Source: an uncultured Roseburia sp. (GTDB lineage: Bacteria; Bacillota; Clostridia; Lachnospirales; Lachnospiraceae). From it: DNA of 40,961 nucleotides. The position numbers and the translations under genes were made by a program. Shown piece by piece: positions 33,675 through 40,961 of the stretch. The stretch spans positions 1-40,961 of the forward strand of contig CAJTYI010000015.1 of the NCBI GenBank assembly GCA_910584215.1, written 5' to 3'. Every line of letters starts with the position of its first letter. Position 1 is the first letter of the stretch. The notes under the pieces are model-generated. The model was given only the letters and a program-made list of their open reading frames with translations. It was not told the origin of the DNA and did no database searches.

Positions 33675-33850
33675 TTGCTTATTGAGGAAGATTTTAGTGG
33701 GACAGGTATTATATATGGAAAGATGCCGGGAAAGAAATTTGCGCCAGCGGTTATTTTGGCGGGAAGGAGCATGTATAAAACATGAAAATGTTGATAAAAA
33801 GTAGAAAATAACAGAGTAATCTAACAGGTAAAAGTGGAAGGAGGATTGCT

Positions 33851-34522
33851 ATGTATCGAATTTTAATTGTGGATGATGAAAATGATGTGATTTGCCTGCT
33901 CAGAGATTATTTTGAAATCATCGGCTATGAAACGCTGATTGCAAAAGATGGGAAAGAGGCGTTGCAGCAGTTACAAAAATCGCCGGACGTTATTTTGCTC
34001 GATATCAACATGCCGGGTATGGACGGAATTGCCCTGTGCCGCGAAATCAGGGAGTATGTATCCTGCCCGATTCTTTTTTTGACGGCGCGGGTGGAGGACG
34101 CGGACAAAATTGAGGGATTCGCCGCCGGAGGGGACGATTATATTGTCAAGCCATTTTCGATTGACGAATTGGGCGCGAGAGTTGCGGCCCATCTGCGCAG
34201 AGAACAGCGGTCGGTGAAAGAGACAAATGTGCGTTTCTGGGGCAGGCTTTCGATTGACTATACGGCCAAGAAAGCCTGTATCGAGGGTAAGGAGCTTGCG
34301 TTCCCCAAAAAAGAATATGAGATTGTAGAGCTGTTATCCCTGCATCCCGGGCAGGTGTTTGACAAAGAAAGAATCTATGAGAAGGTGTGGGGGTATGATG
34401 CCCAGGGGGACAGCAGTGTGGTGGCTGAGCATGTTCGCAGAATTCGTCAGAGACTGCGGGACGAGGGGGAGGAGAGCCGGATCGAAACCGTATGGGGGAT
34501 GGGATATCGATGGAGCAGGTAA
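33851..34522 (+). CDS. OmpR/PhoB-type response regulator
   Basis: A 223-residue regulator: receiver domain (1-115) with D8-D9, phosphorylated D51 in LLDINMPG and the KPF motif, then a winged-helix DNA-binding domain (about 128-223) that ends with the family's VWGMGYRW. GGAGG precedes the ATG. The kinase gene follows directly. By family it binds promoter sites after phosphorylation; the closest likely target is the ABC operon downstream. Confidence 0.93.
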   Translation: MYRILIVDDENDVICLLRDYFEIIGYETLIAKDGKEALQQLQKSPDVILLDINMPGMDGIALCREIREYVSCPILFLTARVEDADKIEGFAAGGDDYIVKPFSIDELGARVAAHLRREQRSVKETNVRFWGRLSIDYTAKKACIEGKELAFPKKEYEIVELLSLHPGQVFDKERIYEKVWGYDAQGDSSVVAEHVRRIRQRLRDEGEESRIETVWGMGYRWSR

Positions 34523-34539
34523 ATGAGGAGCGGGCCTTG

Positions 34540-35733
34540 ATGGTACAGGTAAAGCGCAGAAATTCACTTAAGTGGAAATTTATGGTATATATGCCGATTT
34601 GTATGTTCGTGGTATTATTGGGTTCAGGGTTGATCGGAATGGCCAATAATTATTTGCAGGATTGGTATCAGATGCGCTACTTTGGCGGGTATAACGCGAT
34701 ATCTATGTATTATACGGACAATGGAGAGCTCTATGCGGAAGATCAAAGTGACTATTTTTATCCGCCCCAAAACATGGAGAATGCAGGGTATCTACTGATT
34801 TCTTCGGTGCAGATTGTTCTGGTGCCCCTCTGGGCCGTGACTTGCATTTTGGTGGCTGGTATTCTCTTTTATAAAAGAGAGATGGAAGGTTCGATTCATA
34901 TACTGATTGATTCGGCAAAAAAGATTGCCGACAACTGCCTGGATTTTCAATTGGAAGCAGTAAAGGCCAATGAATTGGGAATGGTCTGCGACGCCTTTGA
35001 ATATATGAGAAGAGCCCTGTATCAGACCAATCAGGAAAATTTTCGCATAGTGGACGAGAGCAGGCGCTTAAACGCAGCTTTTTCCCATGATATGCGCACG
35101 CCTATTACGGTACTAAAAGGCTACAGTGATCTGCTGGAAAAATATATTCCTGACGGCATGATATCTCAGCAAAAGCTGCTGGAAATCCTGGATATGATGC
35201 AGGGACAGATTCTTCGCCTGGAGCGTTACACTCAGAAGATGGGAAGTATGCAAAAGCTGGAAGATGTTGTCTGTTGCCCCCATAAGGTCGATTGGGAGGA
35301 ATTTATGGGAAATATCAGCGGGATTGCAAACGTGTTGGCGAAAGGATTGTCGATCGAATGGGACGACCATGTGAGGCTTACTCAGATTTGGATGGATGAG
35401 GAGATCGCTCTGGAAGTCTACGAAAATATACTGTCCAATGCCGTGCGCCATGCAAAGAGCAGGATTATAGTCGTCACAGATATGTCAGGCGGAAACTTAC
35501 AGCTCACCGTGGAGGACGACGGGGCGGGCTTTTCAAAGGAGGCGCTGTCAAAAGCGATGCAGCCGTTTTATAGCGAGGATAAGTGGGAAAATCAATCTCA
35601 TTTTGGCCTGGGACTTTATATTTCCCGGGTTCTCTGCGAGCGGTGTAAAGGGGAGCTGCGCGTAGAAAACAGCGACAGCGGTGCAAAAGTGACGGCCGTA
35701 TTCGGCGGAGCCAAAGGAAATTGCGATGTCTAA
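34540..35733 (+). CDS. Sensor histidine kinase
   Basis: A 397-residue membrane kinase with two membrane segments (about 15-38 and 85-107) and a small outer loop of roughly 45 residues, then a HAMP-like linker, the dimerisation helix with H183 in FSHDMRTP, and an ATPase domain with NILSNAVRHA, DDGAGF and HFGLGLYIS. It would phosphorylate the OmpR-type regulator encoded just before it. I chose the ATG at 34540 because GAGGAG lies 9 bases ahead; an ATG at 34510 overlapping the regulator gene by 13 bases is an alternative. Signal unknown. Confidence 0.9.
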   Translation: MVQVKRRNSLKWKFMVYMPICMFVVLLGSGLIGMANNYLQDWYQMRYFGGYNAISMYYTDNGELYAEDQSDYFYPPQNMENAGYLLISSVQIVLVPLWAVTCILVAGILFYKREMEGSIHILIDSAKKIADNCLDFQLEAVKANELGMVCDAFEYMRRALYQTNQENFRIVDESRRLNAAFSHDMRTPITVLKGYSDLLEKYIPDGMISQQKLLEILDMMQGQILRLERYTQKMGSMQKLEDVVCCPHKVDWEEFMGNISGIANVLAKGLSIEWDDHVRLTQIWMDEEIALEVYENILSNAVRHAKSRIIVVTDMSGGNLQLTVEDDGAGFSKEALSKAMQPFYSEDKWENQSHFGLGLYISRVLCERCKGELRVENSDSGAKVTAVFGGAKGNCDV

Positions 35734-35789
35734 GATTAATTCTGGAAAATCGAGGAAAGTAGATAAAAAGTTGAAGATTGTTTTTTAAA

Positions 35790-35826
35790 GTAATAATGCG
35801 GCTAAGAAGCGGCATCATTTTTATTT
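35790..35826 (+). terminator. Weak terminator after the kinase gene
   Basis: AATGCGGC and its imperfect partner GCGGCATCATT form a stem with mismatches, followed by TTTTTATTT. It may partly separate the two-component genes from the ABC operon. Confidence 0.4.
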
Positions 35827-35840
35827 CTGTGCGTATCATG

Positions 35841-35979
35841 TCGGTTAAGTTGTGTTGAGAGCGCCACAAACAACACATGCGAACATGTCACGTCGGCTAT
35901 GTTGTGCTGGAGCGTTACAAATAGCCCTGATGTCAGGCGCAATGTTGAGGTTTGCGCCGCGTAAACGCTCCGGAAGGGA
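35841..35979 (+). promoter_or_regulatory. Structured leader of the ABC operon with repeats and nested hairpins
   Basis: Two copies of a 32-base element (35841-35872, 35893-35923; about 25 of 32 bases equal) precede the ABC gene. Each can fold: TGTGTTG/CAACACA (35851-35857/35871-35877), and GGCTAT plus TTGT/ACAA plus ATAGCC (35895-35926, one bulge). GGCGCAA/TTGCGCC (35936-35942/35952-35958) follows. A long-range GGAGCGTTAC/GTAAACGCTCC pair (35909-35918/35961-35971) competes with these and ends at the GGAAGGGAG ribosome site. This is typical of a switching leader, but no known class is recognised. Confidence 0.5.
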
Positions 35980-35986
35980 GATTATT

Positions 35987-36889
35987 ATGCAGGATAAAAT
36001 TATCATCGAAAATGTCAACAAGTTTTACGGAAGAAAACAAGCGTTAAAAAATGTCAATCTGACAATTGAAAAAGGAATGTTTGGCCTGTTGGGCAGGAAT
36101 GGGGCGGGAAAAACGACACTGATGAAAACGCTGGCCGCGCTTCACAGCAAGCAAAGCGGCAGCATCCGTGTGTGCGGGATTCCGATTGAACATGCGAAAG
36201 AGATACGCGCCATTACCGGGTATCTGCCGCAGGATTTTTCTATGTATCCGTCTATGAGCGTATGGGAAGCGCTCGATTATCTGGGGGTTCTCTCGGAGAT
36301 GGGGCGCGATGACAGGCGGCAAAAGATCGAAATATTGTTGGAGAGAGTAAATCTTACGGAACACAGGAATAAAAAGATCAGAGGGCTTTCCGGGGGCATG
36401 AAGCGTCGCCTTGGAATCGCACAGGCGCTGCTGCATGACCCGAAAGTGCTGATTGTCGACGAGCCGACAGCCGGACTCGACCCGGAGGAACGCATCCGTT
36501 TTCGCAATCTTTTGTGCGAGGTGGCTGAGGAGCGCATTGTCTTGCTTTCCACGCATATTGTCGGGGATATCGAAGCGACCTGCGAGGATATCGCCATCAT
36601 GCATGAGGGGGAGATTCTCTGGCAGGGTACGGTGGAACAGTTGATTGGCAACGCGAATGGCAAAGTATATACCGTGGAAGTGGAGAATCAGAGACTGCCG
36701 GAGATCAAGAAGAATTACATTATCACGGCCATGCTAAAGCAGGGAAAGACGACGCATGTAAGATTTATTGCAGACAGCCAGCCCGCCGTATCTGGGGCAT
36801 CGCCAGAAAAACCGGGTTGCGAGGACGCCTATGTATATTGTCTTTATCAAAAAGGATGTAAAGTATATGGAGGAGAGGAAGCAGGCTGA
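35987..36889 (+). CDS. ABC transporter ATP-binding protein
   Basis: A 300-residue ATPase. Walker A is GRNGAGKTT, the signature is LSGGMKRR, Walker B is VLIVDEPTAGLDP, and the H-loop is in LLSTHIV. The last 80 residues are an extra domain typical of export-type ATPases. It would drive the membrane proteins encoded next. The ATG at 35987 has AAGGGAG before it, next to the structured leader. 143 bases follow before the permease gene, with no supportable gene. It probably forms one operon with the two membrane proteins, possibly controlled by the two-component pair upstream. Confidence 0.93.
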   Translation: MQDKIIIENVNKFYGRKQALKNVNLTIEKGMFGLLGRNGAGKTTLMKTLAALHSKQSGSIRVCGIPIEHAKEIRAITGYLPQDFSMYPSMSVWEALDYLGVLSEMGRDDRRQKIEILLERVNLTEHRNKKIRGLSGGMKRRLGIAQALLHDPKVLIVDEPTAGLDPEERIRFRNLLCEVAEERIVLLSTHIVGDIEATCEDIAIMHEGEILWQGTVEQLIGNANGKVYTVEVENQRLPEIKKNYIITAMLKQGKTTHVRFIADSQPAVSGASPEKPGCEDAYVYCLYQKGCKVYGGEEAG

Positions 36890-37032
36890 TGGCGGGTTAG
36901 CAGAAATTGTCATACAGATAAAATGCAGCTACGATACAGCGAAAGAGAAAACAACCGGTTTTTGGAGGAAGATACATGGCAGTGATCATCAAAAAAGTGA
37001 GAACAAATTGGTAAGAATTAGGGAGGAAGCGT

Positions 37033-38310
37033 ATGCTGATTGTTAAGGAATGGAAGAAAATAGTGTTTTCGTTGATGTTTGTACTTTATGTGGCGGTGAC
37101 GGTCGCCATGTATTACACGCAGCTTGGAGGCGAACTTCATACGCCGGAACCGGAGCCCGCCCCGGGTATGAGCGATTACGGAACAGAGGTGAAAGAAGAT
37201 GCGGCCGTTATAATGCCCGCGGCGACGGAAGAGCTGCTGCGCGAATATTTAATGGGTTATTATGTAACATATCCTTTTTTTTATAAAGAAGTAAAATTGA
37301 AAGAAAACGATGAAGCGCGGATGGCAGAAATCCTTGGCGAGCTTACAGGACTGTCCAGAGAGGAACTTGATGGCTATACCGATTTTCGGGACAGCGGCTA
37401 CGATATCACCAGCGATGAAAACGGAAATCCGGTATACACTTACCGGGGGGCCGTTTATCCCGAATATGAAATGCAGCCCGTCACATATGAGCATTTCCGG
37501 GAGCTGATGGGGGAGGTGGATGGAATGTTGGGAGGCAATTCTTCCTATGCCCTCAAGTCGTTGGTGAACACCTTTTCCCGTGTGCCAAAGACCTACGAAA
37601 CGGCGCTCGCCGAATATCAGACGATGATGCAGCCCGCTAATCTGGGAAAGGCGTATACCAGGCTCTACTGCGATTATATGGGGATTATCTTGGCAGTCAT
37701 ACCGGTATTTGCCGCAGCGTTTCTTTGGATGGCAGATAAGCGGGCACACATGCAGGCATTGGTCTACAGCAGAAAGATTTCATCCGTCAAATTGGTTTGT
37801 ATTCGTTATTTTGCATTGGTGAGCGTTATGATGCTGCCGGTCGTTCTGACCTATTTGCATATGATCGTAAAAGTGGAGGGGCTGTATCCGGGGCAAAGTA
37901 TTTCCTGGCTTCCGGCGATCGGTCTGGGCCTTTATTGGCTGCTGCCCTATGTTTTGTCCGTGACGGCAGTGGCAGTGTTTCTTTCCGAATTGATTGGTCC
38001 AATGTTTGCTATATTTGTGCAGTGTATTTGGTGGTTTTTGTCGCTTCAGGAAAGTCAGCTCGTCGGCAGTATCACAAGATGGGTGCTATTGCTGCGCCAT
38101 AACCGTTTGGGCGGAGAAGAGATTTTTGCCAGACAGTTCGGTGACTTTCTCTGGAACCGAGGGTTTTATCTGGTTCTGTCGGCGGTATGCCTGATGTTGG
38201 CTGTCCTTGTGTTTGATAAAAAGCGGGGCGGTGCTTTTGCAAGAAAGGAGAGATGGAGCGTTGCGTGCAAAAATATATTTAGAAATCGCAAAAACAAATC
38301 TGCGGCATAA
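37033..38310 (+). CDS. ABC-2-like permease with large extracytoplasmic domain
   Basis: A 425-residue membrane protein. The first helix (about 10-32) is followed by an outer domain of about 180 residues, then five or six helices (about 213-420, including GIILAVIPVFAAAFLWMA, LVSVMMLPVVLTYLHMIV, YVLSVTAVAVFLSEL and the last FYLVLSAVCLMLAVLVFDKK). This is the layout of ABC-2 export permeases. AGGGAGG precedes the ATG. It probably pairs with the second membrane protein and the ATPase. Substrate unknown; peptide or antibiotic export is one possibility given the neighbouring two-component system. Confidence 0.8.
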   Translation: MLIVKEWKKIVFSLMFVLYVAVTVAMYYTQLGGELHTPEPEPAPGMSDYGTEVKEDAAVIMPAATEELLREYLMGYYVTYPFFYKEVKLKENDEARMAEILGELTGLSREELDGYTDFRDSGYDITSDENGNPVYTYRGAVYPEYEMQPVTYEHFRELMGEVDGMLGGNSSYALKSLVNTFSRVPKTYETALAEYQTMMQPANLGKAYTRLYCDYMGIILAVIPVFAAAFLWMADKRAHMQALVYSRKISSVKLVCIRYFALVSVMMLPVVLTYLHMIVKVEGLYPGQSISWLPAIGLGLYWLLPYVLSVTAVAVFLSELIGPMFAIFVQCIWWFLSLQESQLVGSITRWVLLLRHNRLGGEEIFARQFGDFLWNRGFYLVLSAVCLMLAVLVFDKKRGGAFARKERWSVACKNIFRNRKNKSAA

Positions 38311-38881
38311 TTTTTTACTGCCGTTTGCCGCCGCTGTCGGAATCTTGCTTTTAGCAGGGTTGTTGTACGGTACGACGGCGTTAGACGCCATTGAGACGGC
38401 AAAGCCGTTAGAGTTTTTTCTCTGTTTTATCGGTGCCGCTTTGTTGACGCCGCTGTTTTTACCCGAGCAGGATAAAGATATCCGTGATGTGGTTTTGTCG
38501 AAAAAGGTAAACTATGGTATTGTCTGTGTGATTCGTTTGTTTTATAATTTGGTTGCGCTGATACTTTTGGTTGCGGCTTTTGGACTGAAAATGTATCTCG
38601 GTGAATGTGTAATTACATGGACTCATATCTGGGGAGCCGTTGTCACGGCGTTGTTTCTCGGTGCCATCGGACTTTTTGCGGCAGGTATTTCGGGCAATGT
38701 TGTCATTGGCTTTATGGCCGTGATCCTGTTTTATCTGGCCAATTACGGTCTCAAAGGAAAAATGGGTGTATTTTGTTTGTTTTCCATGAGCTTTGGGCAG
38801 ATGGGTCAGAAATGGTGGCTGCTGCTTGGCGCTGCCTTGTTGATCGCTGCGGGAACTTACCGGCAGATGAGAGCAAAGTGA
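38261..38881 (+). CDS. Second membrane protein of the ABC operon
   Basis: A 206-residue protein with about six hydrophobic segments (NFLLPFAAAVGILLLAGLLY, FFLCFIGAALLTPLFL, VALILLVAAFGLKMYLG and others). It overlaps the previous permease gene by 50 bases. I chose the TTG at 38261 because AAAGGAG lies about 11 bases before it; a TTG at 38207 would overlap more. No ATG is available early in the frame. It probably forms the other half of the permease. Classification is by membrane pattern and position only. Confidence 0.72.
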   Translation: MRAKIYLEIAKTNLRHNFLLPFAAAVGILLLAGLLYGTTALDAIETAKPLEFFLCFIGAALLTPLFLPEQDKDIRDVVLSKKVNYGIVCVIRLFYNLVALILLVAAFGLKMYLGECVITWTHIWGAVVTALFLGAIGLFAAGISGNVVIGFMAVILFYLANYGLKGKMGVFCLFSMSFGQMGQKWWLLLGAALLIAAGTYRQMRAK

Positions 38882-38893
38882 ATGGAGATTTTT

Positions 38894-39433
38894 ATGCAGA
38901 GTAGTTATTGTAAGACTTTTGCGTCACCTCTGGGCGATATGACAGCAGTGAGTGACGGCGTTTCTCTGACGGCGCTTACCTTTTGCAGACAGAAATATTA
39001 TGATAAAGAAGTGCCGGCTGACGCATCCTTTCGTCAGCTGGCGGTCTTTGATGAGGTGGAGAAGTGGTTGGAGGACTATTTTGGGGGCGGCAGGCCGGAT
39101 TTTCTGCCGCCCATTAAGCTTTCCGGCAGCGATTTTCAACAGCAGGTATGGGAGATTTTAAGGCGGATTCCTTATGGGGAAACCGTGACCTACGGCGATA
39201 TTGCAAAAGAGATCGCAAAGAAACGCGGTATCCGCACGATGTCGGCGCAGGCGGTGGGCGGCGCCGTAGGGCGCAACCCAGTCGCCATACTTGTGCCCTG
39301 CCACAGAGTGATTGGCAAAGACGGTAACCTCACGGGGTATGCGGGCGGCATAGAGCGGAAGGTGAAATTACTGGAAATAGAGGGGGCTGCGATGGAGGGG
39401 TATTATGTTCCTGGTGTTGTTTTAGAAAAATAG
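38894..39433 (+). CDS. ogt: Methylated-DNA-protein-cysteine methyltransferase
   Basis: A 179-residue Ogt/AGT protein that takes the alkyl group from O6-alkylguanine in DNA in a suicide reaction. The acceptor is C136 in VPCHRVIGKDGNLTGYAGG, and the helix-turn-helix lies in PYGETVTYGDIAKEIA. Length matches the family. The ATG at 38894 was chosen because GGAG lies just before it; an upstream ATG at 38882 is less well placed. The gene begins 12 bases after the last ABC gene and may share its transcript. Confidence 0.93.
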   Translation: MQSSYCKTFASPLGDMTAVSDGVSLTALTFCRQKYYDKEVPADASFRQLAVFDEVEKWLEDYFGGGRPDFLPPIKLSGSDFQQQVWEILRRIPYGETVTYGDIAKEIAKKRGIRTMSAQAVGGAVGRNPVAILVPCHRVIGKDGNLTGYAGGIERKVKLLEIEGAAMEGYYVPGVVLEK

Positions 39434-39523
39434 CCAAATGCGGAATCTAACGTTGCTTTTGCTGATTTTTAGAGATATACTTATGAAATGTAGTGAGATT
39501 GCGTCATCAGGAAAGGAACGGGT

Positions 39524-40300
39524 ATGGTTGGACGGGCAGTTGAAAAAAATGCGGGGATACAGGCAAAGCCCATATTAAAATGGGCAGGTGGAAAGACGCA
39601 GATGTTAGGGGATTTATTGCCCAAAGTACCTGCTTCCTATGGCAGATACATAGAGCCGTTTATCGGCGGCGGCGCCTTGTTTTTTGCATTAAACCCAAAG
39701 GATGCGGTCATTGCAGACCGTAATCCTGAATTGATTAATATGTACAAACAGGTTGCAGATCATGTTGAGGATGTAATTTCTTATTTGCAGGAATATCAAA
39801 ATACGCAGGAGCTTTTTTATAGCGTTCGCGCTTTAGAATGGCAGAATCTGCCAAGCGCAGAGGCGGCCGCCCGCATGATTTTTTTAAATAAGACTTGCTT
39901 TAATGGTCTTTATCGTGTGAACAGAGAAGGGAAGTTTAATGTTCCATATGGAAAATATAAGGCACCCAAATTCTGTGACATTGACGCATTACATGCAGCT
40001 TCGGAGGCATTAAAGCAAGCGACGATTGTTTGTGGCGATTATTTGTCGGTATTGCAGGAGTTTGCAAGGCCAGGCGATTTTATTTTTTTGGACCCGCCGT
40101 ATTTACCTGTTTCTGAATATGCAGATTTTAAGCGCTATACAAAGGAACAGTTTTATGAGGAGGATCATGTGGATCTGGCGAAAGAAGTTATGCGCTTACA
40201 TGAAATGGGATGTTGCGTCATTCTCACAAATTCTCATCATCCACTTGTACATGAGTTGTATAAACCATTTAACATTGAAGTGATGCAAACAAAACGATAA
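39524..40300 (+). CDS. dam: Dam-type DNA adenine methylase, short at the C-terminus
   Basis: A 258-residue D12-class N6-adenine methyltransferase. It has KWAGGK (19-24), the SAM-binding EPFIGGGALFF (44-54) and the catalytic DPPY (190-193). It adds methyl to adenine in a short site, GATC in Dam and DpnM, though specificity here is not readable. E. coli Dam (278 residues) and DpnM (284 residues) go on past the VxxxKR step with about 20 more residues, including a conserved N/S-rich S-K-R part. Here the stop comes directly after QTKR. No restriction enzyme gene is near, so it is an orphan methylase. A good ribosome site precedes the ATG. Confidence 0.85.
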   Translation: MVGRAVEKNAGIQAKPILKWAGGKTQMLGDLLPKVPASYGRYIEPFIGGGALFFALNPKDAVIADRNPELINMYKQVADHVEDVISYLQEYQNTQELFYSVRALEWQNLPSAEAAARMIFLNKTCFNGLYRVNREGKFNVPYGKYKAPKFCDIDALHAASEALKQATIVCGDYLSVLQEFARPGDFIFLDPPYLPVSEYADFKRYTKEQFYEEDHVDLAKEVMRLHEMGCCVILTNSHHPLVHELYKPFNIEVMQTKR

Positions 40301-40329
40301 GCGGTAGAACAAATACGGAGGATTACGAG

Positions 40330-40758
40330 ATGACGGAAGAACAGAAAACAGCGGGATGTATGACAGCAGAAGAACAGCTTGGATACAGGGGGTATGTGGA
40401 TTTCTATAAAAGTATCATTGACCAGGATAAAAGCGCGGTTGTGATCTGCAATCTGGAACATGAAATCATATATATGAATCCGGCGGCCATCGCAAGCTAT
40501 GCGAAAAGCGGCGGGGCTAAACTAATCGGGCAGAGCATCATGGACTGCCATCATGCGGCTTCTAAAGAAAAGATGGAGCAGGTGGTGGAATGGTTTGCCG
40601 CCGCACCGGAACACAATATAGTGCATACTTTTTATAATGAGAGACAGAATAAAGATGTTTACATGGTGGCGCTTCGGGCCAATGGCGCCTTAATCGGGTA
40701 TTATGAGAAGCACGAATACAGAAACAGAGAGACGATGAAGTTATACGATTTATGGTAG
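40330..40758 (+). CDS. PAS-domain protein
   Basis: A 142-residue single-domain protein. The PAS core runs from YKSIIDQDKSAVVICNLEHE to about residue 130, with the IIYMNPAAI segment at about 47-55 and a C-terminal strand (ALIGYYEKHEYR). PAS domains bind a cofactor or ligand and make protein contacts. No output domain is attached, so it must work through partners. ACGGAGG stands ahead of the ATG. It starts 29 bases after the dam stop, in the next frame, with an open frame between. Confidence 0.8.
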   Translation: MTEEQKTAGCMTAEEQLGYRGYVDFYKSIIDQDKSAVVICNLEHEIIYMNPAAIASYAKSGGAKLIGQSIMDCHHAASKEKMEQVVEWFAAAPEHNIVHTFYNERQNKDVYMVALRANGALIGYYEKHEYRNRETMKLYDLW

Positions 40759-40789
40759 GGATATGAAAAAGAACAGCGCCAAATGGCAG

Positions 40790-40848
40790 GAGCTGCCGTG
40801 GTAAGGAAACACATACACAGTCGTTTCCTTATTGCGGCAGCCTTTTTT
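40790..40848 (+). terminator. Terminator after the PAS gene
   Basis: GCTGCCG (40792-40798) and AAGGAAAC pair with GTTTCCTT and CGGCAGC (40835-40841), followed by a T-run (40843-40848). The stretch from 40850 to the end of the window is AT-rich and shows no gene. Confidence 0.8.
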
Positions 40849-40961
40849 GAAACACAGGAGCAAAATTGCTGATATGGTATAGGTTATTAGCCAAGTTATT
40901 TGGATGAATACCTATGAATAGTGGATGCATATTTATTCTATCCCAAATATAGTAACTTTTT

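Noticed and set aside
33661..33785. Short open frame after the NYN-like gene
   Set aside because: Begins inside the terminator stem, has no ribosome site and no family resemblance.
36976..37014. Twelve-codon frame (MAVIIKKVRTNW) with GGAGG between ATPase and permease genes
   Set aside because: The ribosome site is good, but the peptide is too short to judge and nothing shows that it is conserved.
40763..40804. Thirteen-codon frame after the PAS gene (MKKNSAKWQELPW)
   Set aside because: Runs into the terminator stem; a leader-peptide role would need a downstream gene, and none is visible before the window ends.
1..40961. CRISPR array or prophage
   Set aside because: No regularly spaced repeats, cas genes, or phage structural, integrase or lysis genes were found on reading both strands.

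Overview
The window reads as chromosomal DNA of an anaerobic Firmicute of the Clostridia, most likely a gut Lachnospiraceae relative. This is judged from protein sequence flavour: pyruvate formate-lyase with its activase, an Ntn hydrolase of the bile-salt-hydrolase type, plant and host glycan hydrolases, an ECF sigma with a DUF4179 partner, and PadR/DUF1700/DUF4097. Strong AGGAGG-type ribosome binding sites and moderate GC with AT-rich spacers fit the same picture. No phage, insertion sequence, CRISPR array, rRNA or replication origin is seen. One tRNA, Pro(CGG), lies near 23.6 kb.

Layout. Bases 1-100 are a GC-rich fragment of ribosomal protein S11 on the minus strand, joined to the C-terminal third of L-lactate dehydrogenase (101-415). 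This looks like a chimeric contig end. 0.5-2.2 kb: ECF sigma and membrane-anchored DUF4179 protein (minus), with a perfect 17-bp inverted repeat just upstream. 2.5-4.6 kb: an SPL-like radical SAM enzyme and a membrane-anchored Ntn hydrolase. 4.6-6.8 kb: padR-DUF1700-DUF4097 operon (minus) with a clear promoter and an overlapping dyad. 7.1-9.5 kb: GH78 alpha-L-rhamnosidase. 9.6-12.5 kb: MoxR-type AAA+ ATPase followed by a VWA/metallopeptidase-like protein with a duplicated peptidase region. 12.7-15.5 kb: AraC regulator divergent from a GH2 glycosidase. 15.5-15.7 kb: remnant of an alpha/beta hydrolase and a terminator. 15.9-19.0 kb: pflB-pflA. 19.1-19.8 kb: flavin reductase-like protein and a 50-residue membrane protein. 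20.1-22.2 kb: GlgX-type debranching enzyme. 22.3-23.4 kb: SDR and XRE regulator. 23.6 kb: tRNA-Pro.

23.9-28.6 kb: GNAT acetyltransferase, an AgrA/AgrC-like LytTR response regulator and GHKL kinase pair without agrB/agrD nearby, and a membrane diguanylate cyclase. 28.7-33.6 kb: NSS-family transporter, CorA channel, small secreted protein, endonuclease III, and a NYN/PIN-like nuclease. 33.8-38.9 kb: OmpR-type two-component system, then a structured leader with repeats and hairpins, an ABC ATPase and two membrane proteins. 38.9-40.8 kb: O6-alkylguanine methyltransferase (Ogt), a Dam-type methylase ending unusually early, and a PAS protein.

How the genes work together: carbohydrate release (GH78, GH2, GlgX) and mixed-acid fermentation (LDH, PFL) form a metabolic theme. 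Four envelope-sensing modules are interleaved: sigma/DUF4179, PadR/DUF1700/DUF4097, the Agr-like pair, and the OmpR-type pair with its ABC exporter. No single locus is clearly a new defence or biosynthetic system. The best candidates for new biology are the ABC-operon leader RNA (35.84-35.98 kb), the metallopeptidase/VWA protein with one degenerate and one intact HExxH copy beside its MoxR ATPase, and the shortened Dam.
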